Positions 26,345-35,317 are shown, counted from the stretch's first letter. The stretch is 64,000 bases of DNA from Belnapia mucosa (GCF_016775475.1 NZ_JAEUXJ010000003.1:1-64000); one strand, 5' to 3'. Numbers and translations: made by a program. Notes: generated by a model not told the origin, from the letters alone.

Positions 26345-26767
26345 TCAGTCCATCGGCTGCCTGCCTCGCCCCTTCTTCACATCCGCCCGCTTCGCCTTCC
26401 CCTCCAGCCTGCGCTTCTTGGAGGCGAGGGTCGGGCGGGTCGGCCGGCGCGGCGGCGGGGGCGGCACCGCCGCCTCGCGGATCAGCTCGAGCAGCCGTTC
26501 CAGCGCATCCTCCCGGTTCCGCTCCCGCGTGCGGAAGCGCTGCGCGGTGATGATGATGACGCCGTCCTGGGTCAGCCGGTGCCCCGCCAGCCGCTCCAGC
26601 CGGGCCCGCACCGCATCGGGCAGATTGGGCGAGAGGCGGGCGTTGAAGCGGAGTTGCACCGCCGTCTCGACCTTGTTGACATTCTGCCCCCCGGGGCCGG
26701 AGGAGCGGATGAAGTCCTCCGACAGCTCATCCTCGGCGATGGCGATGCGGCGGGTGACCTGGATCAC
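26345..26767 (-). CDS. arfB: Alternative ribosome-rescue factor, peptidyl-tRNA hydrolase ArfB
   Basis: The 140-residue protein has the release-factor catalytic motif in RSSGPGGQNVNKVETAV and the basic C-terminal tail RRLEGKAKRADVKKGRGR, which enters the empty mRNA channel of stalled ribosomes. It frees stalled ribosomes by hydrolysing the peptidyl-tRNA. I start it at the GTG at 26767, which overlaps the eutC stop (GTGA); the frame runs on to 26908 inside eutC without homology. Being third in a eut operon is unusual company for a rescue factor. Confidence 0.93.
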   Translation of the reverse strand: MIQVTRRIAIAEDELSEDFIRSSGPGGQNVNKVETAVQLRFNARLSPNLPDAVRARLERLAGHRLTQDGVIIITAQRFRTRERNREDALERLLELIREAAVPPPPPRRPTRPTLASKKRRLEGKAKRADVKKGRGRQPMD

Positions 26768-27495
26768 GGCAGCAGGGTCCCGCTCGGCTGCTCGTCCTTC
26801 AGCGCCACACCGGTCGCGCCCAGTTGCAGCGCCGCGCCGGTGAGCCAGAGCAGCTTCTCCGCCGCCGCCGCGGGCGAGAGGCCACCGGGACGGATGTTGG
26901 AGATGCAATTGCGCTCGGCATCCGTCCGCCCCCGCCGCGGGCCGAGGGTGAGGTAGAGGCCGAGGCTGTCGGTGGCCGAGAGGCCGGGACGCTCGCCGAT
27001 CAGCACGGCGACCATGGCGGCGCCCATCGCCTCGCCGATCTCGTCGCCGAGGGCGACGCGGGCCTGGCTGGCGAGGACGACCGGGGCGATGGCAAGGCCC
27101 GCCCGGCGCAGCAACGGCACCGCGGCGGCGATCAGCGCCGGGGCCCCGCTCTGCACGCCGATGGCAGAGAGCCCGTCGGCCACGACGAAGAGGAAGGCGC
27201 CGGGCGCCGGCGGCAGGCGGGCGCGGTCGGCCTCGTGCAGGCGGCGGCCGAGATCGGGGCGCAGCAGGTAGCCGCGGCGATCCGCCGCCTGGCTGGCGAC
27301 GCGGATGGCAGGGAGGCCGAGCGCCGCCTCCAGCGCATCGAGATCGAGCGTCGAATGGACGGCATCCCGCGCCCGCGCATGGGCCTCCTGGAAATCGAGA
27401 TGCGCCGCGGTCGGCAGCCCATGCCCCGCCCGACCGAGCGCCACGCGCGCCGCGGTGAAGCGACGCAGTTCCACCCAGGGGGTCGGGACCGTCAT
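26764..27495 (-). CDS. eutC: Ethanolamine ammonia-lyase small subunit
   Basis: The 243-residue protein matches EutC: LGRAGHGLPTAAHLDFQEAH, LLRPDLGRRL, VVADGLSAIGVQ, SQARVALGDEIGE and the C-terminal RTDAERNCISNIRPGGL. With EutB it forms the adenosylcobalamin-dependent lyase that turns ethanolamine into acetaldehyde and ammonia. The start overlaps the eutB stop (ATGA). No eutA reactivase, transporter or microcompartment shell gene is in the window. Confidence 0.96.
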   Translation of the reverse strand: MTVPTPWVELRRFTAARVALGRAGHGLPTAAHLDFQEAHARARDAVHSTLDLDALEAALGLPAIRVASQAADRRGYLLRPDLGRRLHEADRARLPPAPGAFLFVVADGLSAIGVQSGAPALIAAAVPLLRRAGLAIAPVVLASQARVALGDEIGEAMGAAMVAVLIGERPGLSATDSLGLYLTLGPRRGRTDAERNCISNIRPGGLSPAAAAEKLLWLTGAALQLGATGVALKDEQPSGTLLP

Positions 27496-28856
27496 TGCAG
27501 CCCGATCAGCGCCGGCGCCAGCGGCAACTGCCCGGCACCGCTCGCTGCCTCGATGCCCATCCGCTCCATCCAGGCCTCGAATTCCGGCGCCGGCTTCCGG
27601 CCGAGCGCGGCGCGCAGATAGAGGCCGTCATGGAAGGAGGTGGATTGGTAGGCCAGCATCACGTCATCCGCACCCGGCACGCCCATCACATAGGTGACGC
27701 CGGCGACGCCAAGCAAGGTGAGCAGGGCATCCATGTCGTCCTGATCGGCTTCGGCATGGTTGGTGTAGCAGACATCCACCCCCATCGGCAGGCCGAGCAG
27801 CTTGCCGCAGAAATGGTCCTCCAGCCCGGCGCGGGTGATCTGCTTGCCGTCGAACAGGTATTCCGGCCCGATGAAGCCGACAACGGAGTTCACCAGCAGG
27901 GGTGCGAACTCCCGCGCCACCGCATAGGCCCGCGCCTCGATGGTCTGCTGGTCGCAGCCGTGATGCGCCTCGGCCGAGAGGGCGCTGCCCTGGCCGGTCT
28001 CGAAATACATGCAGTCGGTGCCAACCGTGCCGCGCCCCAGGGCGAGCGCCGCCTCCTGCGCCTCCCGCAGCAAACTCAGGGTGACGCCGAAGCTGCGGTT
28101 CACCCCCTCCGTCCCACCGATCGACTGGAAGACGAGATCGACCGGCGCGCCCCGCTCCATCGCCAGCAGGCTGGTGGTCACATGGGCGAGGACGCAGGAC
28201 TGGGTCGGAATGGCGTAGCGGTCCCGCACCGCATCCAGCAGCTCCAGCAGGCGGATCGTGGTGTCCAGGTTGTCGGTCGCCGGGTTCACCCCGATCACGG
28301 CATCCCCGGAGCCGAGCAGGAGGCCGTCGAGGATGGCCGCCGCCACGCCGCGCGGATCGTCCACCGGGTCGTTCGGCTGGAGGCGGAGCGAGAGCCGGCC
28401 GGGCAGGCCGAGCGTGTTGCGGAAGCGGCTGGTGACGCGGCAGCGGGCGGCGACCGCCACCAGATCCTGCAGCCGCATGATCTTGGAGACGCCGGCCGCC
28501 ATCTCCGGCGTCAGCCCGGGGCGGAGGGCGGCCAGCGCCTCCGGCTCCGCCGCCAGCAGCCAGTCGCGGAAACCGCCGACCGTCAGATGTGCGACGGGGG
28601 CGAAGGCCGCCGCATCGTGCCGGTCGAGGATCAGCCTTGTGACCTCGTCGGCCTCATAGGGGATGACGGCCTCGCTCAGGAAATGCCGCAGCGGCAGGTC
28701 GGCCAGCGCCCGTTGGGCCGCCACCCGCTCCTGCGCCGTCTCCGCCGCCACCCCGGCCAGCACATCACCCGACCGCAGCGGCGTCGCCCGCGCCAGCAGG
28801 GTCCTGAGATCCGGGAAGAGGTAGCGGGTGCCGCCCACGGCATGCGCAAAGCCCAT
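27492..28856 (-). CDS. eutB: Ethanolamine ammonia-lyase large subunit
   Basis: The 454-residue protein is a full-length EutB, the catalytic TIM-barrel subunit. Motifs are RFRNTLGLPGRLSLRLQPND, GDAVIGVNPATDN, FQSIGGTEGVNRSFGV and FIGPEYLFDGKQITRAGLED. It binds adenosylcobalamin and ethanolamine. The ATG is at 28856, 84 bp from the divergent TPP-enzyme operon; no cobalamin riboswitch fits in that gap. It opens the eutB-eutC-arfB operon. Confidence 0.97.
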   Translation of the reverse strand: MGFAHAVGGTRYLFPDLRTLLARATPLRSGDVLAGVAAETAQERVAAQRALADLPLRHFLSEAVIPYEADEVTRLILDRHDAAAFAPVAHLTVGGFRDWLLAAEPEALAALRPGLTPEMAAGVSKIMRLQDLVAVAARCRVTSRFRNTLGLPGRLSLRLQPNDPVDDPRGVAAAILDGLLLGSGDAVIGVNPATDNLDTTIRLLELLDAVRDRYAIPTQSCVLAHVTTSLLAMERGAPVDLVFQSIGGTEGVNRSFGVTLSLLREAQEAALALGRGTVGTDCMYFETGQGSALSAEAHHGCDQQTIEARAYAVAREFAPLLVNSVVGFIGPEYLFDGKQITRAGLEDHFCGKLLGLPMGVDVCYTNHAEADQDDMDALLTLLGVAGVTYVMGVPGADDVMLAYQSTSFHDGLYLRAALGRKPAPEFEAWMERMGIEAASGAGQLPLAPALIGLQ

Positions 28857-28940
28857 CCCCCGGGTTTAGCAAGGCCGGGGCCAGTCTTGCCAGCCGGCCC
28901 CGGCGGCGGGAGGATGCGGCCAAGGACCGAGGGGAAACGC

Positions 28941-29465
28941 ATGCCGGACGCCGCCGAAGACTGGCCGGACCAGATCTATGCCCTGCTCAAGGAGCACGAT
29001 ATCCGCCAGGTGGCGCTGGTGCCGGATGCCGGGCATTCCCGCCTCATCAAGCGCTGCCTCGCCGATAACGACATCAAGGTCGTGACGCTGACCACCGAGG
29101 AGGAGGGCATCGGCATGCTCTTCGGCGCCTGGCTCGGCGGCGAGAAGGGCGTGCTGCTGATGCAGAGCTCGGGCGTCGGCAATTGCATCAACATGCTCTC
29201 GGTGCCGATCGCCCACCGCACGCCGCTGCCGATGATCGTCACGATGCGGGGCGACTATGGCGAGTTCAACCCCTTCCAGGTGCCGATGGGCAATGCCACG
29301 CAGCAGGTGCTCGAGGCGATGGGCACGCTGGTGAAGCGCGCTGATGCGCCGGAGGATGTGGCGCCGACCGTCAACGCCACGCTCAGGATGGCCTTCAACA
29401 CCTATCGCCCGACCGCGACCCTGATCGGCCAGCGGGTCATCGGCGCCAAGACGTTTGGGAAGTGA
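28941..29465 (+). CDS. Sulfopyruvate/phosphonopyruvate decarboxylase-like TPP enzyme, alpha subunit
   Basis: The 174-residue protein corresponds to the N-terminal (pyrimidine-binding) TPP domain: LVPDAGHSRLIKRC, the catalytic Glu in TTEEEGIGMLFGAWLGG, and LMQSSGVGNCINML. In ComD-type sulfopyruvate decarboxylases this domain is a separate subunit paired with a ComE-type subunit, as here. The enzyme should decarboxylate a 3-substituted pyruvate to an aldehyde. The start ATG follows GAGGGG. It opens a four-gene operon with gaps of 10, 14 and 9 bases. Sulfonate, phosphonate and other oxo acids are all possible substrates. Confidence 0.85.
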   Translation: MPDAAEDWPDQIYALLKEHDIRQVALVPDAGHSRLIKRCLADNDIKVVTLTTEEEGIGMLFGAWLGGEKGVLLMQSSGVGNCINMLSVPIAHRTPLPMIVTMRGDYGEFNPFQVPMGNATQQVLEAMGTLVKRADAPEDVAPTVNATLRMAFNTYRPTATLIGQRVIGAKTFGK

Positions 29466-29475
29466 GGGGCGGGAA

Positions 29476-30087
29476 ATGACCACCATGCGCACTGGACCCA
29501 CGGGCAAGCTCCTCCGCCGCGACGTGGTCGCGGAACTGCTGCGGGATCGCGGCGGGCTGCTGGCCATCGGCGGCCTCGGCGCCCCGGCCTGGGACATCAC
29601 CGCCGCCGGCGACGCGCCGGAGAACCTGCCGCTCTGGGGCGGCATGGGCGGCGCCGCGATGATGGGCCTCGGCCTGGCGCTGGCCCAGCCCTCCCGCCCC
29701 GTCGCCGTCATCACCGGCGATGGCGAGATGCTGATGGGCATCGGCAGCCTTGCCACCATCGCCGTGCAGCGGCCGCGCAACCTCGCCATCGTCGTGCTCG
29801 ACAACGAGCATTACGGCGAGACGGGCATGCAGGAGACGGCGACGCGCCATGGCGTCGATCTCGTCGCCATGGCCCGCGGCGCCGGCATCGGCGAATGCCG
29901 GCTGGTGAAGACCGCCGAGGAGGTCACCGCCCTGCGCGATGCGCTGCATGCCGGCGCTGGGCCTTTGTTTGCCACGATCAAGATCGATGAGGCGCCCGTG
30001 CCGCTGGTCCTGCCGCCGCGTGAGGCGGCGATCCTCCAGGCGCGGATGCGCGAAGCCATCATGGGCAAGGCTGCCCACCTTCAGTAG
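29476..30087 (+). CDS. Sulfopyruvate/phosphonopyruvate decarboxylase-like TPP enzyme, beta subunit
   Basis: The 203-residue protein is the C-terminal (diphosphate-binding) TPP domain, with the metal/TPP motif from TGDGEMLMGIGSLATI to VLDNEHYGETGMQE. It forms the active enzyme with the alpha subunit ten bases upstream. I start it at ATG 29476, just behind GGGGCGGG; a second in-frame ATG (29485) exists. The frame is open upstream to 29455. Confidence 0.86.
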   Translation: MTTMRTGPTGKLLRRDVVAELLRDRGGLLAIGGLGAPAWDITAAGDAPENLPLWGGMGGAAMMGLGLALAQPSRPVAVITGDGEMLMGIGSLATIAVQRPRNLAIVVLDNEHYGETGMQETATRHGVDLVAMARGAGIGECRLVKTAEEVTALRDALHAGAGPLFATIKIDEAPVPLVLPPREAAILQARMREAIMGKAAHLQ

Positions 30088-30101
30088 AGCGGAACCGCCC
30101 G

Positions 30102-31076
30102 ATGCCCCATGTCGTCTGCCTGCGCCCGGTCCATCCGGAAGCCCTCGCCCTGCTCCGCGCCCGCGAGGGCGTGACGGTCGAGGTGCTGGACCCGGTGAAT
30201 GACGAAACCATCGCCGCCGCCATGCCGAAGGCGGATGCGGTGATCGTCCGCGCCACGCCGATCAACCGCGCCTTCCTCGCCCATGCGAAGAATCTCCGCA
30301 TCGTCGCCCGCCATGGCGTCGGCTATGACGCGGTGGATGTCCCGGCGCTGACCGAGCGCGGCATCCCGCTCACCGTCACGCCGGATGCGAATGCGCAGAG
30401 CGTCGCCGAGCATGCGATGATGCTGCTGCTGAACATCGCCCGGCAGACCCGCTTCTACGATGCGGCGACGCGGGAGCTCCGCTGGAGCAACCCGCCGGTG
30501 CCGGCGACCTTCGACCTCGCGGGCCGCACCATCCTGGTGATGGGCTTCGGCCGCATCGGCGGGCGCGTCGCCCGGCTGGCCGCGGCCTTCGGGATGAATG
30601 TCCTGGTCCGGGACCCCTTCATCCCGCAGAACACCATCAAGGGCGCCGGTTTCCGGCCGGTGAAGGATCTCGCCGCCGGCCTCGCCGAGGCGGATGTCGT
30701 CACCATCCACCTGCCGAGCAACGAGAAGACGCGCGGCACCGTCAATGGCGAGTTCCTCGCCAGCATGAAGCAGGGCGCGGTGCTGGTGAACACGGCGCGC
30801 GGCACGCTGGTGGATGAGAAGGCGCTGGCCGGTGCACTGACTAGCGGGCACCTTTCGGCCGCCGGGCTCGATGTCTTCTGGGACGAGCCGGCGCGGGCCG
30901 ACAATCCGCTGCTGAAGCTGCCCAATGTCGTCCTCACCCCGCATTCCGCGGCCGCGACCGAGCAGGGGCTGCGCCGTATGGCCCTCTCCTGCGCCGAGAG
31001 CATCCTGCAGGTCTTCGACGGCAAGCTCGACCCCGATGTGGTCATCAACCAGGAGGTGCTGCGCGGTAACGCGTAG
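30102..31076 (+). CDS. D-2-hydroxyacid dehydrogenase (NAD-dependent)
   Basis: The 324-residue protein is a SerA-type dehydrogenase. The nucleotide fold is VMGFGRIGGRVARLAAAFGM, and the catalytic residues are Arg (NTARGTLVDE), Glu (FWDEPARADN) and His (LTPHSAAATE). It should interconvert a 2-hydroxy acid and the 2-oxo acid. Next to a ComDE-like decarboxylase it would fit oxidation of a 3-substituted lactate, for example sulfolactate, followed by decarboxylation; this link is inference. A sulfoacetaldehyde acetyltransferase, needed to finish such a route, is not in the window. Confidence 0.9.
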   Translation: MPHVVCLRPVHPEALALLRAREGVTVEVLDPVNDETIAAAMPKADAVIVRATPINRAFLAHAKNLRIVARHGVGYDAVDVPALTERGIPLTVTPDANAQSVAEHAMMLLLNIARQTRFYDAATRELRWSNPPVPATFDLAGRTILVMGFGRIGGRVARLAAAFGMNVLVRDPFIPQNTIKGAGFRPVKDLAAGLAEADVVTIHLPSNEKTRGTVNGEFLASMKQGAVLVNTARGTLVDEKALAGALTSGHLSAAGLDVFWDEPARADNPLLKLPNVVLTPHSAAATEQGLRRMALSCAESILQVFDGKLDPDVVINQEVLRGNA

Positions 31077-31085
31077 CGTCAGGGC

Positions 31086-32426
31086 ATGGAGAATCCGCTG
31101 CTGGTCCTGGCCGATCACGCCGCCTCCTGGCGTGATCGGCCCCTGCCGCCCGAGGTCGCCCATCATGCGCGGCGGGCTCTGATCGACTGGTTCGCGGCCC
31201 TCCTGCCCGGCTGTTCCCGCCCGCCCGCCACGTTGCTCGCTGCGGCGCTGGCGCCGGAGCGCGGGCCCGGCCGGTCCATCTGCTATGTCGATGGCAAGGC
31301 CGGGCCACTGCGCCATGCCGCACTGCTGAATGCGACCGCCAGCCACACGGTCGAATTCGACGACATCTTCCGCGATGCCGGCTACCATCCCGGCTGCCCG
31401 ACCATCGCTCCGGCGCTCGCCGCCGTGCAGCAGCAGGGTGCAGGCATGGAAACGCTGCTCCGCGCCATCACCGCCGGCTACGAGATCTCCTGCCGCATCG
31501 GCATGGCGGTGCAGCCGAGCCACTACAAGAACTGGCACACCACCGGCACGGTCGGCACCTTCGGCGCGGCGACGGCGACCGCGCTGGTGCTCGGCTGCGA
31601 TGCCGAACGGACGGCCCATGCCATCGCCACCGCCGCCACCTTCGCCGGCGGGCTGCAACAGGCCTTCCTGTCCGATGGCATGTCGAAGCCGCTGCATCCC
31701 GGCCATGCCGCCGATGCCGGGGCGCTGGCCGCCATCGGCGCCGCGGCGGGCGTGACCGGCGCGCTCGATGTACTGCACGGGCCGAAGGGCTTCGCTGCCG
31801 CGACCAGCGAGGATACCGGCAAATGGACGGCGGCGCTGGCCGATCTCGGACAGCGCATCTGCATCACCGAGATGACCTTCAAGAACCATGGCTGCTGCGG
31901 CCACATCTTCGCCGCGCTGGACGCGGTGGATGACCTGCAGCGCGAGCATGGTTTCGGCGCCGGGGACGTCGCCGCCATCCATGTCGGCGGCTATGGCCCG
32001 ACCAAGACCGTCTGCGACCGGCCTGAGGCGCGGACTGAGCAGGAATGCCGCTTCTCGACCCAATACTGCATGGGGGCGCTGCTGGTCCTCGGCGGCGTCC
32101 GCCTTGCCGCCTTCGCGCCGGAGAACCTCTCGAACCCCGCCATCCGCGCCATCATGCCACGCGTCACGGTGGAGCTGGACCCGGAACTGGCCAATGCCTA
32201 TCCCGGGCAGCGCGCAGCCCGGGTGCGGGTGACGCTGCGGGACGGGCGGGTGCTGGACCGCTTCCAGCCGACCCGCAAGGGCGATCCGGACGCCCCGCTC
32301 TCCGATGCCGATCTTTCGGCCAAGTTCTCGGAACTGGTCGCCCCCGTCCTCGGCGCCGGCCCGGCCTCGGCCCTGCTCGAGGCGCTGTGGCACGGCGATG
32401 CCGTACCGGGTGCGCTGCCTATCTGA
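31086..32426 (+). CDS. MmgE/PrpD family protein
   Basis: The 446-residue protein has the family layout of a helical N-terminal domain (HHARRALIDWFAALLPG, ATASHTVEFDDIFRDAGYHP) and a C-terminal domain. Internal motifs are HTTGTVGTFGAATAT, SDGMSKPLHPGHAADAG and MTFKNHGCCGHIFAALDAV. PrpD relatives dehydrate 2-methylcitrate, while others act as decarboxylases or isomerases of hydroxy or unsaturated acids. Which reaction applies here is unclear. It ends the four-gene operon, and its stop overlaps the convergent TRAP permease gene by eight bases. Confidence 0.9.
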   Translation: MENPLLVLADHAASWRDRPLPPEVAHHARRALIDWFAALLPGCSRPPATLLAAALAPERGPGRSICYVDGKAGPLRHAALLNATASHTVEFDDIFRDAGYHPGCPTIAPALAAVQQQGAGMETLLRAITAGYEISCRIGMAVQPSHYKNWHTTGTVGTFGAATATALVLGCDAERTAHAIATAATFAGGLQQAFLSDGMSKPLHPGHAADAGALAAIGAAAGVTGALDVLHGPKGFAAATSEDTGKWTAALADLGQRICITEMTFKNHGCCGHIFAALDAVDDLQREHGFGAGDVAAIHVGGYGPTKTVCDRPEARTEQECRFSTQYCMGALLVLGGVRLAAFAPENLSNPAIRAIMPRVTVELDPELANAYPGQRAARVRVTLRDGRVLDRFQPTRKGDPDAPLSDADLSAKFSELVAPVLGAGPASALLEALWHGDAVPGALPI

Positions 32427-33699
32427 ACAGCGCCGGCAGCCAGAGGCTCAGCGCCGGCACATAGGTCACCAGCAGCAGCACCACGACCATTGCCGCATAG
32501 AAGGGCGCCGAGGTTTTCGTCGCATCCCACATTGAGACCTTGCCGACCGCGCAGGCAACGAAGAGCACGGGCCCGACCGGCGGAGTGATAGTGCCGATGC
32601 CGAGATTGACGATCAGCACGATGCCGAACTGAACCGGGTCCATGCCGATCGCCTTCACCACCGGCAGGAAGATCGGCGTGCCGATCATGATCAGCGGCGC
32701 CATGTCCATGAAGGTGCCGAGCAGCAGCAGGACGATATTGATGATCAGCAGCGTCATCAGCGGGTCGTCGGTGATGCCCTTCATCAGCGCCACCGTCTGC
32801 GCCGGCACCTGCAGCAGCGCCATCAGCCAGCCGAAGGCGCTGGCCGTGCCGATGATGAGCATGACCATGCCCGTCGTCCGCACCGCCCCGCCGACCGCAT
32901 GGATGAAGCCCTGCCAGCTCAAGCTGCGATAGACCAGCAGCACCACCAGCAGCGCGTAGATGACGGCGACGCAGGCGCTCTCGGTCGCGGTGAAGATGCC
33001 GCTGCGGACGCCGGCGAAGATGATAACGATCAGCATCAGGCCGGGAATGGCATTGAAGATCAGCCGCGCCAGGATCGCCCAGCCGGGGAAGGTCTCCCGC
33101 GGATAGCCGCGCTTCACCGCCACCAGCCAGGCGACGACCATCAGCGAGAGCATCATGACGATACCGGGGACGATGCCGGCGGTGAAGAGGTCCGCCACGC
33201 TGATCGCCCCGCCGGCGGCGATGACATAGAGGATCATGTTGTGGCTGGGCGGGATCAGCAGGTCGATCAAGGCCGCATTGGCGGTGATGTTCACGGCATA
33301 ATCGGGCGCATAGCCGCGCGCCTTCATCTGCGGGATCATCACGCCGCCGACCGCGCTGGCATCGGCGACGGCCGAGCCGGAGACGCCGCCGAACAGCGTC
33401 GCCGCGACGATGTTCACCTGCCCGAGCCCGCCGCGCAGATGCCCGACCATGGCGGCGGCCAGCGCTACCAGCCGGTCGGCGATCTGGCCCCGCATCATCA
33501 GGTCGCCGGCGAAGATGAAGAAGGGGATCGCCAGCATGGAGAAGACATTCATGCCGGAGGCGAGCTGCTGGAACACCACGATCGGCGGCAGGTCCATGTA
33601 CAGCACGGTAGCGAAGGCCGCGGCGCCGAGGCAGAAGGCGACCGGCACGCCGATCAGCAGCAGCAGCGTGAAGCTGCCGAGCAGCAGGGTGAGTTCCAC
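32419..33699 (-). CDS. dctM: TRAP transporter large permease (DctM)
   Basis: The 426-residue inner-membrane protein has about a dozen hydrophobic segments and the DctM markers PFFIFAGDLMMRG, TLFGGVSGSAVADASAVGGV, TANAALIDLLIPPSHNMILY and the C-terminal TPPVGPVLF. It carries the ion-coupled translocation path for a solute delivered by the DctP protein. The start is GTG 33699 after an AGGGG stretch. It follows dctQ by 11 bases and closes the gntR-dctP-dctQ-dctM group. Confidence 0.95.
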   Translation of the reverse strand: MELTLLLGSFTLLLLIGVPVAFCLGAAAFATVLYMDLPPIVVFQQLASGMNVFSMLAIPFFIFAGDLMMRGQIADRLVALAAAMVGHLRGGLGQVNIVAATLFGGVSGSAVADASAVGGVMIPQMKARGYAPDYAVNITANAALIDLLIPPSHNMILYVIAAGGAISVADLFTAGIVPGIVMMLSLMVVAWLVAVKRGYPRETFPGWAILARLIFNAIPGLMLIVIIFAGVRSGIFTATESACVAVIYALLVVLLVYRSLSWQGFIHAVGGAVRTTGMVMLIIGTASAFGWLMALLQVPAQTVALMKGITDDPLMTLLIINIVLLLLGTFMDMAPLIMIGTPIFLPVVKAIGMDPVQFGIVLIVNLGIGTITPPVGPVLFVACAVGKVSMWDATKTSAPFYAAMVVVLLLVTYVPALSLWLPALFR

Positions 33700-33710
33700 G
33701 GTGCGTGCCC

Positions 33711-34250
33711 CTAGCTATCGGTCAGGACGGTATCGGAGGGGATGCCGACCGGGGCCCGGCCGGTCGCCAGCCGCGCCACCAGGCGCTCGATCCCGAAGAG
33801 TGCCATCAGCGCGCCGCCGAGGGTGATCGGCAGGTATTCCACGGTCCCCGGCAGGCCGAGGGTCGGCAGGGTCGCATCCCAGACGGTGAGAGCGAGGTCG
33901 CTGCCATACCAGGCCATGGCCGCGCCGAAGACGGTGATGACCAGGTCGGAGAGCATGTTGAAGGCCAGGGCAAGGCCGCTGGGCAGCGTGTCGCGCAGCG
34001 TCTCGAAGCCCATATGGAAGCCCTCGCGCACCCCGGCCGCGGCGGCGCCCAGGATCACCCAGGCCATCAGCAACAGCGCCGAAGCCTCGGCCCAGGCGGG
34101 GGTGTCGTTCAGGACGAAGCGGCCGAAGACACCCCAGGCGACGACGGCGGTCATCGCTACCATGGCAAGGCCGGCGATGAAGATCGCGGCCCGGGCGACG
34201 CCTTGCAGCGCCGCCGAGAGACCGCGATGCAGCGATTGCATCCCGGTCAC
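33711..34250 (-). CDS. dctQ: TRAP transporter small permease (DctQ)
   Basis: The 179-residue protein has four predicted membrane segments and the DctQ fold: FIAGLAMVAMTAVVAWGVFG, the RFVLNDTPAWAEASALLLM region, and EGFHMGFETLRD. It helps assemble the DctM subunit. Its GTG start overlaps the dctP stop by four bases (GTGA); ATG 34241 is an alternative start. Confidence 0.92.
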   Translation of the reverse strand: MTGMQSLHRGLSAALQGVARAAIFIAGLAMVAMTAVVAWGVFGRFVLNDTPAWAEASALLLMAWVILGAAAAGVREGFHMGFETLRDTLPSGLALAFNMLSDLVITVFGAAMAWYGSDLALTVWDATLPTLGLPGTVEYLPITLGGALMALFGIERLVARLATGRAPVGIPSDTVLTDS

Positions 34251-35233
34251 GCCGCTCGGATGCGGTCGACGAGCGCCTTCAGCTTGGCGTCGCGCACGAA
34301 CTGGTCATAGACCGGCTGAACCAGCTTGGCGAAGGCGGGCTTGTCGGCCGCGACCACCGTCGCGCCGCCGGCCTCGACCTGCTTGCGGGCCTCCTCCTCC
34401 ATCTTGACCCAGAGGCCGCGCATATGCGGCACGCTCTCCTTCGCGGCCTGGCGGATGATCTCCTGATCCGGCTTGGCGATGCGGTCGAAGCTGCGCTTGC
34501 TCATCGCCACGATCTCGGGCGTGAGGCTGTGCTCCGTCATCGCATAGTGCTTCGCCACCTCGAAATGGCGGGCCGTCAGGTAGGAAGGGAAATTGTTCTC
34601 GGCCCCGTCCACCACGCCGGTCTGCAGGGCCGAATAGACCTCGCCATAAGGCAGCGGCGTCGCATTGGCGCCGAAGGCCCGCATCATCGCCACCCACATA
34701 TCGGATTGCTGGACGCGGATCTTGAGGCCCTTCATCTCCTCCGGCGTCCGGGCCGGGCGGCCGCGGGTGTAGAAGCTGCGCGCGCCGGCATCGTAGTAGC
34801 CGAGGGTGACGAGGCCATGCGCCATGGTGCCCTTGCCGATATCCTCGCCGATCGACCCGTCCATCACCTGCTGCATATGCGCGGTGTCGCGGAACAGGAA
34901 GGGCAGGCCTGCCACCAGCGTCTCCGGCACCAGGTTGTTCAGCGGCGCGGTATTGACGCGGGTGATGTCGATGACACCGAAGCGGGTCTGCTCCAGCGTG
35001 TCCTTCTCGTCGCCGAGCTGGCGCGAATGGAACATCTGGATCTTGATGCGGCCGCCGGTCCGCTCCTCGATCAGCTTGCCCATGTATTTCACGCCCTCGA
35101 TGGTCGGATAGCCATCGGGGTGGATGTCGGCGGCGCGGAGGGTGACGCCCTGGGCGCTGGCCCGGCCGCCAATCCAGGGGGCGGCGAGGGCGGCGCCGAG
35201 CATCAGGCGGCGGCGGATGGTGACGCTCTCCAT
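34247..35233 (-). CDS. dctP: TRAP transporter solute-binding protein (DctP family)
   Basis: The 328-residue periplasmic protein has a signal peptide (TIRRRLMLGAALAAPWIGG, cleavage after ASA) and the DctP fold: RIKIQMFHSRQLGDEKDTLE, KGLKIRVQQSDMW with the carboxylate-binding Arg, YSALQTGVVDGAENN. It captures an organic or sugar acid. The ATG follows GGAGGAA. A palindrome matching the operator of the nearby GntR regulator lies about 40 bp upstream (35275-35286), so regulation by that protein is likely. Confidence 0.93.
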   Translation of the reverse strand: MESVTIRRRLMLGAALAAPWIGGRASAQGVTLRAADIHPDGYPTIEGVKYMGKLIEERTGGRIKIQMFHSRQLGDEKDTLEQTRFGVIDITRVNTAPLNNLVPETLVAGLPFLFRDTAHMQQVMDGSIGEDIGKGTMAHGLVTLGYYDAGARSFYTRGRPARTPEEMKGLKIRVQQSDMWVAMMRAFGANATPLPYGEVYSALQTGVVDGAENNFPSYLTARHFEVAKHYAMTEHSLTPEIVAMSKRSFDRIAKPDQEIIRQAAKESVPHMRGLWVKMEEEARKQVEAGGATVVAADKPAFAKLVQPVYDQFVRDAKLKALVDRIRAA

Positions 35234-35272
35234 CAGATCATTCCTCCAGCGGGCGATCTCCGCCGCCCGGTC

Positions 35273-35294
35273 AACTGCAATAGCAGATAGCAGC
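35273..35294. promoter_or_regulatory. Candidate GntR operator upstream of dctP
   Basis: The near-palindrome CTGCAATAGCAG (35275-35286) within AACTGCAATAGCAG is followed by a second half site ATAGCAG (35287-35293). It matches the operator at 36020-36031 in 11 of 12 positions and is AT-richer than its surroundings. It lies 42 bp upstream of the dctP start codon. Confidence 0.65.
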
Positions 35295-35317
35295 TTGCGC
35301 CCCGCCTGGGCGGGAAG

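Noticed and set aside
28857..28940. Cobalamin riboswitch before eutB
   Set aside because: The gap is too short and has no B12-box-like sequence.
30081..32393. Minus-strand frame of 770 codons opposite the hydroxyacid dehydrogenase and MmgE/PrpD genes
   Set aside because: It mirrors two clear coding genes and its composition is that of an antisense shadow.
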